Part shown: positions 1 to 9,174 of the stretch, piece by piece
How the letters are laid out: every line of letters begins with the position of its first letter
Numbering within the stretch: position 1 is the first letter of the stretch
NCBI GenBank assembly: GCA_012960415.1
Contig: DUBH01000084.1
Span: 38,972-73,697 of the forward strand
Length of the DNA stretch: 34,726 nucleotides
Direction of reading: 5' to 3'
From: Henriciella sp.
GTDB lineage: Bacteria > Pseudomonadota > Alphaproteobacteria > Caulobacterales > Hyphomonadaceae
Translations under genes and position numbers: made by a program
The notes under the pieces: generated by a model
Seen by the model: only the letters and a program-made list of their open reading frames with translations
What the model was told of the DNA's origin: nothing
Database searches by the model: none

Positions 1-1166
1 GCTGGTCGCGCCGTCTGGCGACCCCGCCAGACTGGCAGGAGGCAGTGATCCGCGCGGCCATCACGCTGAAGCTCTGCGTCTATGAAGAGACTGGCGGCAT
101 CGTCGCAGCGCTGACCACGTCCATTCCTGAACATGCAGGCTCGGAGCGCAATTGGGACTATCGCTTCTGCTGGCTGCGGGACGCTTATTTCACGGTCACA
201 GCGCTCAATCGCCTCTCAGCCGTTGGGACGCTCGAATATTATCTCGCCTATCTCCGTAACACTGTCGCACATACCAAGGGCGGCCATATCCAGCCGGTCT
301 ATGGCATCGCGCTGGAGCATGACCTGACCGAGGGCTTTGCCAATGCCCTGCCCGGCTATCGCGGCATGGGGCCGGTACGCTTTGGCAACCAGGCGGCCGA
401 GCACATCCAGCATGACGTCTATGGCCATGTGGTTCTCGGCGCGAGTCAGGCTTTCTTCGATGACCGCCTCCACGCCAAGGCAGGCGCGCTGGAGTTTGAG
501 CATTTCGAAGGCGTGGGCGAGCGCGCCTATGCCGTCTGGAATACGCCGGATGCGGGCATCTGGGAGTTTCGCGGCAAGGCGCACATTCACACTTCATCGG
601 CCATCATGTGCTGGGCGGCCTGCGACCGACTGGCCCGGATCGCCACCTGCCTCGGCAAGCCTGACCGCGCCAATTACTGGAATGCCAAGGCCGACGAGAT
701 GCGCGCTGGCATCCTCGACCTTGCCTGGAATGAGAAGCGCCAGGCCTTTACCGGTGCCTTCGGTGAGGATGCCCTCGACGCATCCGTCCTGCTCATGGCA
801 GAGATCGGCTTCATCGATGCCATGGATGAGCGCTTCATCAAGACAGTCGAACGGATCGATGAGGAGCTTCGTGACGGCTATCACGTCTATCGCTACCGGG
901 TGGAAGACGATTTCGGCCTGCCGCAGACCGCTTTCACGGCCTGCACCTTCTGGCACATCGATGCCCTCTCGCGCATTGGTCGAATCGAGGAAGCCCGCGC
1001 CATGTTTGAGGATGTGCTCGCCCATCGCACGCGTCTGGGGCTGCTCTCAGAAGACATCGACACATCGACCGGAGAGCTTTGGGGAAATTTCCCGCAGACT
1101 TATTCCATGGTCGGCATTATCAATGCGGCAAACAGGCTGAGCCGCGACTGGGATGAGGTTGTCTGA
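1..1166 (+). CDS. GH15-family glucoamylase/trehalase-like protein, 5'-truncated by window edge
   Basis: The frame is open from base 3 to the stop at 1164-1166, with no stop upstream, so the true start lies before the window; an internal GTG at 45 is not the start. The segment (about 388 residues) is the C-terminal catalytic part of a glycoside hydrolase family 15 protein, an (alpha/alpha)6 barrel that cleaves alpha-glucosidic bonds in glucans or trehalose. Family signatures seen are NWDYRFCWLRDA near the start, GIWEFRG (position of the catalytic acid Glu), a following SSAIMCWAACDR, and near the end LLSEDID..TGELWGNFPQTYS (region of the catalytic base Glu). Bacterial members of this type usually carry an N-terminal beta domain, here outside the window. 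Substrate cannot be told from sequence; trehalose or maltooligosaccharides are the usual options. A DUF1330 gene follows 43 bases later. Confidence 0.9.
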   Translation, partial: WSRRLATPPDWQEAVIRAAITLKLCVYEETGGIVAALTTSIPEHAGSERNWDYRFCWLRDAYFTVTALNRLSAVGTLEYYLAYLRNTVAHTKGGHIQPVYGIALEHDLTEGFANALPGYRGMGPVRFGNQAAEHIQHDVYGHVVLGASQAFFDDRLHAKAGALEFEHFEGVGERAYAVWNTPDAGIWEFRGKAHIHTSSAIMCWAACDRLARIATCLGKPDRANYWNAKADEMRAGILDLAWNEKRQAFTGAFGEDALDASVLLMAEIGFIDAMDERFIKTVERIDEELRDGYHVYRYRVEDDFGLPQTAFTACTFWHIDALSRIGRIEEARAMFEDVLAHRTRLGLLSEDIDTSTGELWGNFPQTYSMVGIINAANRLSRDWDEVV

Positions 1167-1209
1167 GACCTCCTGATCAGCGATGGTCGGCTGAAAAAGG
1201 GAGTGACCC

Positions 1210-1623
1210 ATGCCAGCCGTCCAGCCAAACACAGAACAGATGACCCGTTTCGCAAAGGATGCGCATGACGGGCCGATCGTCATGATCAATCTGCTGAAAT
1301 TCAAGGACAAGGCCGAATATCCGGCCGACGCGCCGGAGGCCAAGGAAGGCCTGACCGGCGAGGAAGCCTATAACCGCTATGGCGCAGGCCTCGTTGAACT
1401 CGGGAATGATCCCGAGATCGGCGTGAAGCCTATCTATGCAGGCAGCGGCCATGGCTACCTGATCGGCGGCGGCGAGGAATGGGACCGTGTTCTGGTGGTG
1501 CATTATCCGTCTCGCCAGCACATGCTGCGCATGATGCGAGATCCACGCTATCAGAAGGCTCATCGCCACCGCGAGGCAGGCCTGAAGTATCAGGAACTGA
1601 TCGAGACACACCCAATGGGCTAA
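1210..1623 (+). CDS. DUF1330 domain protein
   Basis: Small soluble protein of 137 residues. The ATG at 1210 has a good ribosome site (AAGGGAG ending about 6 bases upstream). The MINLLKFKDKA segment near residue 30, the GxGHGYLIGGG turn near 80 and the VLVVHYPSRQHMLRMMRDPRYQKAHRHREAGL helix are typical of the DUF1330 family, which adopts a dimeric alpha/beta (ferredoxin-like, ABM-type) fold. No enzymatic role is established for the family and none is proposed here. There is no signal peptide or membrane segment. It sits between the GH15 gene and a phosphatase gene in the same direction, with gaps of 43 and 31 bases, so cotranscription is likely. Confidence 0.8.
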   Translation: MPAVQPNTEQMTRFAKDAHDGPIVMINLLKFKDKAEYPADAPEAKEGLTGEEAYNRYGAGLVELGNDPEIGVKPIYAGSGHGYLIGGGEEWDRVLVVHYPSRQHMLRMMRDPRYQKAHRHREAGLKYQELIETHPMG

Positions 1624-1654
1624 GCGGCCCCGCCGCGATCTGAAGGAGCAGAGC

Positions 1655-2386
1655 ATGAACGCCTGGACATTATTAAAGGCCTCGCTGGCCGCACTCGCGC
1701 TGACGGCCTGTACGACGCCGCCTGCCGCCGCACCGGTTGAGAGCGATATCGCGCTCAGCGAAGGCGTCGACTGGGTCGCGAACAATCCGGAATGGGGCGA
1801 GAAGGCAGAAGAAGTGTTCGCGCTGGCCACTGATTATGTCGAAGAGGTCGCCGAGACCCGTGAGGCCGGCACCTGGGCCGTCGCGCTCGATATCGATGAG
1901 ACTGTGCTCAACAATGTCGAATACCAGATCAGGCGTGAACGCATCGGCGAAGGCTATACGCCGGAAAGCTGGCATGAGTGGACCTCGGAAAAATCCGCAA
2001 CGCTTGTGCCCGGCGCAAAGCCCTTCATTGAACGGGTCAACGAACTTGGTGGTCATGTCGCGCTGGTGACCAACCGCGCTGACACTGAACAGCTCTGGAC
2101 CGAGGAAAACCTCGCCAGTGTCGGACTGGAACGCAATGAGGACTTCCGTGTCCTGCTGACCCGCGCGCAGCCGAAGGGCGCATCCGACAAGACGCCGCGC
2201 TTTGATGTGGTGCCTGCCATTCTGGCCGCGCAGGGCTATCCGGACGTCGAGATCGTCGCCTTCATCGGCGACAACCGCCACGACCGCCCACAGCCGATCA
2301 GCGCCGAGGACAAGTTCTTCTGCATCGATCAGGGCGGTATGTATGGCACGCCGTGCGCGCAGCGGCCCCAGCCGGTGATGAACTGA
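1655..2386 (+). CDS. HAD-family acid phosphatase lipoprotein (class B/C, e(P4)-like)
   Basis: A 243-residue exported phosphatase-like protein. The N-terminus is a lipoprotein signal ending in lipobox LTAC with Cys19 as the expected lipidated residue. The HAD motif I is AVALDIDETVLNN (nucleophile Asp79, Asp81, Thr83), motif II lies at LVTNRAD, and motif IV is the FIGDNRHD segment near residue 205. This arrangement matches the plant-type/class B acid phosphatase family that includes the Haemophilus e(P4) lipoprotein 5'-nucleotidase, which dephosphorylates nucleotides in the periplasm; the substrate here is unknown. A GAAGGAG ribosome site precedes the ATG at 1655. Its TGA overlaps by one base the ATG of the GST-like gene (TGATG at 2384-2388), so the two are probably translationally coupled. 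Confidence 0.85.
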   Translation: MNAWTLLKASLAALALTACTTPPAAAPVESDIALSEGVDWVANNPEWGEKAEEVFALATDYVEEVAETREAGTWAVALDIDETVLNNVEYQIRRERIGEGYTPESWHEWTSEKSATLVPGAKPFIERVNELGGHVALVTNRADTEQLWTEENLASVGLERNEDFRVLLTRAQPKGASDKTPRFDVVPAILAAQGYPDVEIVAFIGDNRHDRPQPISAEDKFFCIDQGGMYGTPCAQRPQPVMN

Positions 2387-3375
2387 TGGCTGAGGTTTAC
2401 AAAGTCCACGGCGCGCTCGGTTCGCCCTATTCGATGAAAGTTCGCGCCGCGATGCGCGCCAAGGGCTTGCCGCATGTCTGGGTGCCAATGACGGCGGACA
2501 TTCGCGGCGACGTATTGAGCCAGGTGAAGGCGCCGGTCATCCCGGTGATCAAGACGCCGGGCGGCCAGTGGACGAACGACTCGACGCCCTTCCTTCTGGC
2601 GCTGGAGGATGAAGGCCGCGCCCTGCTGCCGCCAGACCCGGTCCAGCGTTTTGCCTGTCTGCTGCTTGAAGACATGGCCGACGAATGGACCATGAAGGCG
2701 ATGTTCCACTATCGCTGGCATTACGCGGAAGACGCTGAGTGGTGCGCCAACTGGCTGATGTATGACAGCCTGCCGCTGGCGGGCCGTGAACAGGTTGAGC
2801 AGGCCGCAGCGGTTATCCGCGAACGCCAGATCTCCCGCATGGCGCTGGTCGGTTGCACACCTGAGACAAAGCCCGTCATCGAAGGCTCTTTCCGGCGTGT
2901 CACCCAGCATCTGGAAGAGGTCGCCCTTGGCAAGACGCTCTTCCATTTCGGTGACCGGCCCTCGCTCGCCGACCTTGCTTTCTATGGTCAGGTGAAAGTG
3001 ATGAGCGTCGACCCGACGCCGATGGCCTTCCTGCGCAAGGAACGGCCCTATTTCTACCGTTGGCTCGACATGGTCGATGACGCATCCGGCATAGATGGCA
3101 ACTGGACGCACGAGCCCTCAGCCCCGGCAAAGGCCCTGCTGGCGGTTGCGGGCGACACGTATCTGCCCTTTCTCAGCGCTAATGAGGAAGCGTTGAAGGC
3201 TGGCCATGAGACCTTCAGCCTTGAGCTTGAAGGAAAGCCCTACACCCAGGGTGTCTTCAAATATCAGCTGCGCTGTCTGATGGCGCTGCGCGAGGCGTGG
3301 AAAGACTTGCCCGAAGAGGCGCGCGTCTCCCTGACAGCGATGATCGGGAAGAACGCGATCCTGCTGGACGCCTAG
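2386..3375 (+). CDS. Glutathione S-transferase-like protein with C-terminal extension
   Basis: 329 residues from the ATG at 2386; an upstream in-frame GTG at 2353 lies inside the phosphatase gene and is less likely. Residues 1-80 look like a thioredoxin-fold GST N-domain (VYKVHGALGSPYSMKVRAAM, then APVIPVIKTP with the conserved cis-Pro, then NDSTPFLLALE for the glutathione gamma-Glu contact). Residues about 100-225 resemble the helical C-domain, including FGDRPSLADLAFYGQ. The last ~100 residues are beyond the usual 200-230 length of a GST and I do not recognise them. No Cys lies at the active-site turn; Ser or Tyr is there. Translation is coupled to the phosphatase gene. Its TAG stop shares CTAG (3372-3375) with the convergent reductase gene. 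Catalytic activity and substrate are unknown. Confidence 0.75.
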   Translation: MAEVYKVHGALGSPYSMKVRAAMRAKGLPHVWVPMTADIRGDVLSQVKAPVIPVIKTPGGQWTNDSTPFLLALEDEGRALLPPDPVQRFACLLLEDMADEWTMKAMFHYRWHYAEDAEWCANWLMYDSLPLAGREQVEQAAAVIRERQISRMALVGCTPETKPVIEGSFRRVTQHLEEVALGKTLFHFGDRPSLADLAFYGQVKVMSVDPTPMAFLRKERPYFYRWLDMVDDASGIDGNWTHEPSAPAKALLAVAGDTYLPFLSANEEALKAGHETFSLELEGKPYTQGVFKYQLRCLMALREAWKDLPEEARVSLTAMIGKNAILLDA

Positions 3376-3839
3376 GCGGTCAGCAGGACCTTGCAGATCG
3401 CCTCGAGGCCTTCGCGGTCAACCTCATCGAAGGCGTCAAATTCCGTGGAGTCGACATCGAGCACGGCGGCGAGCTTTCCGTCTGCGTCGAAGACCGGAAC
3501 GACGATCTCTGAGTTGGAACGCGAGTCGCAGGCGATGTGACCGGGAAAGGCGTGAACGTCCGGTACGAGCTGGGTTTCGCCGCTCGCCGCGCACGCGCCG
3601 CAGACACCTTTTCCGAACGGGATCCGCAGGCAGCCCAGCGTGCCTTGGTACGGCCCGACGACAAGCTCCTGAGGCTTTTGCGGATCGACCACATAGAAAC
3701 CGGTCCAGAAGAAGCGCGGACGGAAAGCTTCCGCCAGCAGACAGGCCGCAGACGCATAGCGCGCCGGCACATAGGTCTCGCCTGCGACAAGGCTTTCGAT
3801 TTCCTGTTTCAGCTCTGCATAGCGTTCGGCGCGGTCCAT
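3372..3839 (-). CDS. Free methionine-(R)-sulfoxide reductase (GAF domain, fRMsr/YebR-like)
   Basis: A 155-residue single-GAF-domain protein that reduces free L-methionine-(R)-sulfoxide with thioredoxin in the cytoplasm. The match to the fRMsr family is close: FFWTGFYVVDP, GPYQGTLGCLRIPFGKGVCGACA, DVHAFPGHIACDSRSNSEIVVPV and AVLDVDST all follow the E. coli protein in order. The three catalytic/resolving Cys positions (equivalent to E. coli Cys84, Cys94 and Cys118) are present in LGCLRIP, KGVCG and HIACDS. The ATG at 3837-3839 is chosen because AAGGAG lies about 6 bases upstream and because the family starts near here; the frame stays open upstream to 4115 without family similarity. It is divergent from the MoxR operon, with the shared promoter region at 3840-3986. 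Confidence 0.9.
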   Translation of the reverse strand: MDRAERYAELKQEIESLVAGETYVPARYASAACLLAEAFRPRFFWTGFYVVDPQKPQELVVGPYQGTLGCLRIPFGKGVCGACAASGETQLVPDVHAFPGHIACDSRSNSEIVVPVFDADGKLAAVLDVDSTEFDAFDEVDREGLEAICKVLLTA

Positions 3840-3986
3840 TGGTGTCTCCTTGAATGTCGCGCCCCGCATATCGGTGATCACGGCGCTAATCTCAATGCCC
3901 CATGGACGCCGCGCTGCCGCTCTGAAATAGTCATGACATTCTGGAGGGAATGGGCGCATGCAAAAGACGCAAGAGGAGGCGATTGC

Positions 3987-4718
3987 TTGAAGTCCATTCT
4001 GCTGAGCGCCCTTCTTGCTGTTCTGGTGTTCGCCAGCCCTCTGCCGGGCGCCCTGGCGCATGCGCAGGAGGCAGCTAGCGACGAGGTGGAAGTTGAAGCT
4101 CTGGTCGACGCGCACACGGCCAATAGCCGTATCCAGTCCGAACGTCCCACATTCGAGCCTGAGCCGGATGACAGTCCGCCGCGGCGCAGTAACGGCATCA
4201 TCGAAGCCATCGGGAAGTTCTTCGCCTGGCTCTTCCAGAATTTCGGCTGGCTCATTCGTTATCTGCTGATCGGCGCTGTCATCGCCGTGCTGGCCTATGC
4301 CCTCTGGTATATGCTGGGCGGCCTGACCCTGCCGGGCCGACGCGATCGCAAGGACAAGGCGGCCCCGGATGTTTCCGAGATCGATGAGGGCAGACCTGTA
4401 AGGAAAGAGGCGGAGGCCCTGCTTCAGCAGGCCGACGCGCTAGCCGCAGAAGGGTGCTATGCCGAAGCGGTCCACCTCCTGCTTTTCCGCTCCATTGCAG
4501 ACCTCAATGCACGGCGCGCGGGCGGCGTGCCGCAATCGCTGACCGCGCGAGAAATTGAACGCCTTGGCGACCTGCCGGAACGCGCGCGCGCCGCGCTGTC
4601 GCCGATCATCCGCCTGGTCGAGAAGTCCTTCTTCGGTGACCGGCCTGTGGACCAGAGCGGCTGGAAGGAAGCGCGCGCGTCCTATGAAGCGTTCGCCTTC
4701 AAGGAGGCACGCGCATGA
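3987..4718 (+). CDS. DUF4129 domain membrane protein, first gene of MoxR operon
   Basis: 243 residues if translation starts at the TTG at 3987, chosen because AAGAGGAGG (3971-3979) lies 7 bases upstream and the product then begins directly with a signal peptide (KSILLSALLAVLVFASPLPG...AHA|Q, cleavage near residue 26). An ATG at 3933 in frame has no comparable site. After a short acidic periplasmic segment (27-70) there is one strong membrane span (about 87-110), then a cytoplasmic DUF4129 domain (about 135-235) with the pattern ALLQQADALAAEGCYAEAVHLLLFRSIADL and LTAREIERLG. DUF4129 is often found at the end of transglutaminase-like proteins or next to MoxR/DUF58 genes; its biochemical role is not established. 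The stop overlaps the next start as ATGA at 4715-4718. Confidence 0.8.
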   Translation: MKSILLSALLAVLVFASPLPGALAHAQEAASDEVEVEALVDAHTANSRIQSERPTFEPEPDDSPPRRSNGIIEAIGKFFAWLFQNFGWLIRYLLIGAVIAVLAYALWYMLGGLTLPGRRDRKDKAAPDVSEIDEGRPVRKEAEALLQQADALAAEGCYAEAVHLLLFRSIADLNARRAGGVPQSLTAREIERLGDLPERARAALSPIIRLVEKSFFGDRPVDQSGWKEARASYEAFAFKEARA

Positions 4719-5923
4719 GTGAACGCCTGCCACAGGCGCGTACGCCCTTTACCGGCCGCGTCATTATTATCCTGATTGTCGTCTCGCTGCTTTCGCTTGG
4801 CGCTGTGCTGACCCTGATGGCGTGGTCGCCGGACCTCGCCTCTCGTGACCGGGCAGGCCCTACACCCTATTCGCGCTCGGCAACCGGGTATGAGGGGCTG
4901 ATCAACATGCTGGAGGCGCAGGGTCGCGATGTCAGCGTCTCGCGCCTGCCCCGCACGATGGAGACAGGTGGGCGGCGCTTCGTTGTGGCGACGCTCGGGA
5001 TTAGTGGCCGCAGCCTCGACCCGGACGAGATCTCCGGTCCTGCTCTGATCGTGCTGCCGAAATGGAATTACCGCGCCAATCCTGCCAAGCGCAGCTGGGA
5101 ACTGACCGCAGACCTCGCTTCGACAGAACGTGTGCGCATCCTGCTGCGCGAGTTCGATGAGGACGGCGACATCAGGCGCGAGGAAAACCCGGGCGAAGTC
5201 ACGACCGCATTCGGCACGTTCAGCCCGGACTTTGAAGACGAGATGCAAGTCATCGAAGCCGACCAGCTGGAGCCGCTTATCTCGGTGCCGGGCGGCGTAC
5301 TCCTCGGCAAGATCCCCGACCGGGAGCTATATGTCCTGTCGGACCCGGACCTTCTCAACAATTTCGGGCTGTCCCGGCTGGAGAATGCCCGGCTTGGCCT
5401 CGGCATCCTCTCAGACCTTTCAGACAATGGCAGCCGGCCCATCGTGTTTGATGCGACACTTCACGGGTTCGAGCATTCAACGAACCTGCTCAAGATCCTG
5501 CTCGATATCCCCTTCCTCGGCGCAACGCTGATTGGCCTCGCGACAATGCTGCTCGTCGGCTGGGCCTCAGCTGTGCGGTTTGGCGCGCCCGAACGCGAGA
5601 CCCGCGCCATCCAGGCTGGCAAGCGCGCGCTGGCGGACAATTCAGCAGGCCTCATTGCGATGGCGGGGCGCGAGAAGCGGATGGCACCCGGCTATCTCGC
5701 CCTCAGCCGCCGCGCCTTGAACCGGGAGCTGGGTTTGCCGCGAATCCTCTCAGAGGAAGAGTATCAGGCCCTGCTTGACCGGATGGCCGAGCAGCAGGGC
5801 ATGAAGACGAGTTTTTCAAAGCTTGAAGCGGGGCTCTCTTCGCCTGCAAGCTCCCGCGATGACCTCAGGAACAAGGCCCGCGCGCTCTGGCGCTGGCGCA
5901 AGGAGATGACACATGAGCAATGA
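4715..5923 (+). CDS. DUF4350 domain membrane protein
   Basis: 402 residues. One membrane span near residues 15-36, then a large extracytoplasmic domain (about 40-260) with the DUF4350 pattern [24 protein letters not shown] and [11 protein letters not shown], then a second span near 265-287 and a charged cytoplasmic tail of about 115 residues. DUF4350 resembles the glutamine-amidotransferase/ThuA-like flavodoxin fold but is usually regarded as non-catalytic; that is family knowledge, not shown here. It begins within the stop of the DUF4129 gene (ATGA) and its last 11 bases overlap the MoxR gene. The conserved neighbourhood suggests the periplasmic domain is a sensor or scaffold for the membrane complex worked on by the MoxR ATPase; this is inference. 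Confidence 0.8.
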   Translation: MSERLPQARTPFTGRVIIILIVVSLLSLGAVLTLMAWSPDLASRDRAGPTPYSRSATGYEGLINMLEAQGRDVSVSRLPRTMETGGRRFVVATLGISGRSLDPDEISGPALIVLPKWNYRANPAKRSWELTADLASTERVRILLREFDEDGDIRREENPGEVTTAFGTFSPDFEDEMQVIEADQLEPLISVPGGVLLGKIPDRELYVLSDPDLLNNFGLSRLENARLGLGILSDLSDNGSRPIVFDATLHGFEHSTNLLKILLDIPFLGATLIGLATMLLVGWASAVRFGAPERETRAIQAGKRALADNSAGLIAMAGREKRMAPGYLALSRRALNRELGLPRILSEEEYQALLDRMAEQQGMKTSFSKLEAGLSSPASSRDDLRNKARALWRWRKEMTHEQ

Positions 5924-6869
5924 GACAGTTCAGGGCCTCGCCGGCCGGATCCGGTCTGAGGTCTCCAAGGCCGTGATCGGCCAGGCCGATACAGTCGACC
6001 TCATGCTGACGGCGCTTTTCTCGGCAGGCCATATCCTGCTCGAAGGCCCGCCGGGCACCGCGAAGACGCTGCTGACCCAGTGCTTTGCCGCTGCCATTGA
6101 TCTCGATTTCGGGCGCATCCAGTTCACACCGGACCTAATGCCTGGCGACGTTCTGGGCACGAACCTCTTCAACTTCCAGACCAATGAATTCTCGCTCACC
6201 AAGGGGCCGATCTTCACCGACATACTGCTGGCAGACGAAATCAACCGGACGCCGCCGAAGACGCAAGCTGCCCTGCTCGAAGCCATGCAGGAGCGGAAGG
6301 TGACTATCGATGGCAAGGCGCACACGCTGAACGACCGCTTCATGGTCATCGCGACGCAGAACCCGATCGAGCAGGAAGGCACCTACCCCCTGCCCGAAGC
6401 CCAGCTCGACCGCTTTCTGTTCAAGCATGTGCTGGACTATCCAACCCGCGACGAAGAACTCGCCATCGTCACCGGCCATGGCAATCGCACAGGAATGCGC
6501 ACCGCAGCGGCTTTCGGGGTTTCTGCTGTCGTCACGGCCGCTGAGTTGAACGAGGCCGTCGCCAGCGTCGCGAATGTGAAGGTGAAGGAAGATATCGCGG
6601 GCTATATCGTCGATATCGTGCGCGCGACGCGGGAGACGCCCGCACTTGAAACCGGGGCAAGCCCACGCGCCGCTGCAGCCATTGCGGCGGCTTCACGGGC
6701 ACGTGCGGCGCTCGACGGGCGAGACTTCGTCATCCCTGACGATGTGAAGACACTGGCGCGGCCAGCGCTTCGTCACCGCGTCATCCTTTCGCCTGCTGCA
6801 GAGATTGAAGGCCGCAGCACAGACGAAACCCTCGCCGCCCTCATCGACCAGACGCCCGCGCCGCGATGA
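5913..6869 (+). CDS. MoxR-family AAA+ ATPase
   Basis: 318 residues, usual length for the family. Walker A is GPPGTAKT (45-52), Walker B is ILLADE (104-109), followed by [21 protein letters not shown], the MoxR signature. Sensor 1 is ATQNP with Asn150, and [15 protein letters not shown] follows. The C-terminal lid domain carries [29 protein letters not shown]. MoxR ATPases act as chaperones for assembly or activation of protein complexes, generally with a vWA-domain partner encoded nearby; here the DUF58 gene is next. AAGGAG at 5900-5905 supports the ATG at 5913, inside the end of the DUF4350 gene. The stop overlaps the DUF58 start (ATGA, 6866-6869). No membrane segment, so cytoplasmic. The client complex is not known. 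Confidence 0.93.
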   Translation: MSNETVQGLAGRIRSEVSKAVIGQADTVDLMLTALFSAGHILLEGPPGTAKTLLTQCFAAAIDLDFGRIQFTPDLMPGDVLGTNLFNFQTNEFSLTKGPIFTDILLADEINRTPPKTQAALLEAMQERKVTIDGKAHTLNDRFMVIATQNPIEQEGTYPLPEAQLDRFLFKHVLDYPTRDEELAIVTGHGNRTGMRTAAAFGVSAVVTAAELNEAVASVANVKVKEDIAGYIVDIVRATRETPALETGASPRAAAAIAAASRARAALDGRDFVIPDDVKTLARPALRHRVILSPAAEIEGRSTDETLAALIDQTPAPR

Positions 6870-8179
6870 TCGCACCGACCCTGCGCGCCGTTTTCCTGAT
6901 GCTGGCCGGGCTGCCTGTGCTCGTGGTGATTGCGATTGCCGCGCCGGGGCTCTGGACGCTGTCGGCTGGATGGATCGCAGGGGTGCTGGCGCTCATGCTG
7001 GCAGACACCGCCTTGGTCGCGCGTGCCTCGGATCTCAGCATCGAGGTGGACGCGCCGCCACTTCTCTACATTTCAGGCGACGATCCGGTGGAGGCTACTT
7101 TCCGCTTTCGCCGAGGGCCTCTGCCCCGTCTGATCGAGACTGAGATGGAGACCAATGAGCTGATCGAACCGCCTGTGCGCAAGTGGCTGAAAGGCTTCAA
7201 CGATAACGCGCACACGGCTGAGTACACGCTGACGCCGCTGCGCCGGGGGACCGGACGTATCGAGCGGATCTGGGCGCGCTGGAAAGGCCCACTTGGCCTT
7301 GTCGCCATTCGCAAGACTGGAACGCTCGGCACCGAACTCGCGATCACGCCGAACACGCGCTGGGTGAAAGATGAGGCCGTGCGGCTTTACCAGCGCGACG
7401 CCGATTTCGGCATCAAGATGCAGATAGACCGCGGCGACGGGTCTGAGTTCGATGCCCTGAGAGAGTTCACCGCCGGCATGGACCGGCGCGCCATCGACTG
7501 GAAGCATTCAGCCCGGCACAACACGCTGCTCGCCAAGGAGTTTCGCACCGAGCGCAATCACAATATCGTCTTCGCCTTCGATACGGGCCGCCTGATGAGT
7601 GAGCCGCTGCGGGGCGTCCCCAAGATCGACCGGGCGATCAATTCAGCGCTGCTGCTCGCCTATGTGTCGCTCCGCTCGGGTGACCGCACCGCCATATTCG
7701 GCTTCGATGCCCGCCCCGGCGTTGCATCCAGCCTGCTGACAGGACCCGGCGCCTTCCCGCATGTGCAGAAGCTTGCCTCTGAGCTCGACTATTCGGCGGA
7801 GGACGCGAACTACACACTCGCGCTGACCTCGCTCGCCGGGCGTCTGGAGCGGCGCTCGCTCGTCATCCTGTTTACCGACTTCGTCGACACGATCTCAGCC
7901 GAGCTCATGCTGGAGAATGTCCGGCGTCTCACCGACAAGCACATCGTCGTGTTCGCCACCTTCGAGGATGAGGCCCTTTCCTCCATGATCGACGCCGAAC
8001 CTCTCCAGTCAGAAGATGTAAGCCGCGCCGTCATTGCCGATACGCTGCTGCAGGAACGCGAGGTCGTCTTCCGAAAGTTGCAGCGCATGGGCGTGCAGAT
8101 CGTGGAGACAACGCCAGAGAAGTTCGGGTCCGAGCTTGTCTCGCGCTATCTCGACATCAAGCGGAGAGAGCTCATTTGA
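6866..8179 (+). CDS. DUF58 (vWA-like) membrane protein
   Basis: 437 residues. Two hydrophobic segments at about 8-28 and 33-52 anchor the protein; residues 55-165 look like a beta-rich domain, and the DUF58 core is [28 protein letters not shown] (about 191-218), followed by a vWA-like fold to about 435. The metal-site (MIDAS) motif expected as DxSxS is DTGRL at 239-243 here, so Ser positions are Gly and Leu; see findings. DUF58 proteins are regular partners of MoxR ATPases and probably their binding adaptors. Start ATG 6866 overlaps the MoxR stop; its own TGA overlaps the TTG of the SpoIIM-like gene (8176-8179). The DUF58 assignment is firm; the function within the complex is inference. Confidence 0.87.
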   Translation: MIAPTLRAVFLMLAGLPVLVVIAIAAPGLWTLSAGWIAGVLALMLADTALVARASDLSIEVDAPPLLYISGDDPVEATFRFRRGPLPRLIETEMETNELIEPPVRKWLKGFNDNAHTAEYTLTPLRRGTGRIERIWARWKGPLGLVAIRKTGTLGTELAITPNTRWVKDEAVRLYQRDADFGIKMQIDRGDGSEFDALREFTAGMDRRAIDWKHSARHNTLLAKEFRTERNHNIVFAFDTGRLMSEPLRGVPKIDRAINSALLLAYVSLRSGDRTAIFGFDARPGVASSLLTGPGAFPHVQKLASELDYSAEDANYTLALTSLAGRLERRSLVILFTDFVDTISAELMLENVRRLTDKHIVVFATFEDEALSSMIDAEPLQSEDVSRAVIADTLLQEREVVFRKLQRMGVQIVETTPEKFGSELVSRYLDIKRRELI

Positions 8180-9174
8180 ACGACCGTGTGATGAAATCCT
8201 ACCGCTTCCGTGAGGAGCGCGAGGCCGACTGGCAGGCGCTGGACCGTATTGTGACACGGGCCGAGAAGCGCGGCGTCAAACGTCTATCGGATGAGGACAT
8301 GCTGGCCCTGCCCCGGCTTTACCGGCAGGCGGTCTCTTCCCTCTCCATGGCGCGGTCCATCTCGCTCGACCAGAACCTGCTCGCCTATCTCGAGACGCTC
8401 TGCGCGCGCGCCTATTTCTTCGTCTATGGGACCCGCGCGAGCATGGGCGCACGGATCGCGCAGTATTTTAGACGTGACTGGCCGGACGCTGTCTCACGCG
8501 CCATCCTGCCGACGCTTCTCGCCGCGCTCTGCCTGTTTGGCGGCGGCCTCCTCGCCTTCATCCTGACCATGCAGGACCCTGAGTGGTTCTGGACCTTCCA
8601 CTCTGGCTGGGACAGCCGTAACCCGGATGCTGGCTATGACTATCTGCGCTCCACCCTCTACACCGAAGAGACGAATATAGCCGACATGCTGGGCGCCTTT
8701 GCTGCTCAGCTCTTCTCGCACAACAGTACGATTGCCATTACCGCCTTCGCGCTGGGTTTCTGTCTCGGCATCCCGACGACCATATTGCTGATCTATAACG
8801 GCCTCAGCATTGGCAGCTTCATGGCGGTCTTCTTTTCAAAGGGCCTAGGCGCCGAGCTGACTGGCTGGCTCTTTATCCATGGCGTGACTGAGCTGTTCGC
8901 CATCATCCTTGCCGGTGCGGCGGGTTTCATGATTGGCGGCGCCGTCGCCTTCCCCGGCAAGAAGACGCGCATCCAGTCGCTTCGCGATACGGGCAATCAG
9001 GCAGCCCTCGTCATCATGGGCGCAGTGATCATGCTGTTCATGGCCGCACTTCTGGAAGGGTTTGGCCGCCAGCTCATCAATAGCGACATGACCCGCTACA
9101 TCATCGCGCTGGTCACGCTGGTCTTCTGGCTGGCATATTTCTACTGGCCCCGCCGTAAGGATGAGGGCGCATGA
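8176..9174 (+). CDS. Stage II sporulation protein M (SpoIIM/DUF95)-like membrane protein
   Basis: 332 residues from a TTG start at 8176 that overlaps the DUF58 stop as TTGA; GGAGAGAG at 8163-8170 fits this start. A GTG at 8188 and ATG at 8191 are alternatives. A cytoplasmic N-terminal region of about 100 residues (helical, LYRQAVSSLSMARS) precedes five or so membrane spans: about 108-130, 180-205, 208-230, 240-265, 278-298 and 304-322. The FIHGVTELFAIILAGAAGF segment is the hallmark of the SpoIIM family, which in Bacillus takes part in engulfment but is common in non-sporulating bacteria beside MoxR and RDD genes. This window gives no hint of sporulation, so the role is surely different, probably a membrane scaffold or channel in the MoxR-dependent assembly. 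Confidence 0.85.
   Translation: MNDRVMKSYRFREEREADWQALDRIVTRAEKRGVKRLSDEDMLALPRLYRQAVSSLSMARSISLDQNLLAYLETLCARAYFFVYGTRASMGARIAQYFRRDWPDAVSRAILPTLLAALCLFGGGLLAFILTMQDPEWFWTFHSGWDSRNPDAGYDYLRSTLYTEETNIADMLGAFAAQLFSHNSTIAITAFALGFCLGIPTTILLIYNGLSIGSFMAVFFSKGLGAELTGWLFIHGVTELFAIILAGAAGFMIGGAVAFPGKKTRIQSLRDTGNQAALVIMGAVIMLFMAALLEGFGRQLINSDMTRYIIALVTLVFWLAYFYWPRRKDEGA

Noticed and set aside
1673-2488. A 271-codon minus-strand open frame across the phosphatase and GST genes
   Set aside because: Both plus-strand genes have clear motifs and ribosome sites; the antisense product is Arg/His-rich without a domain.
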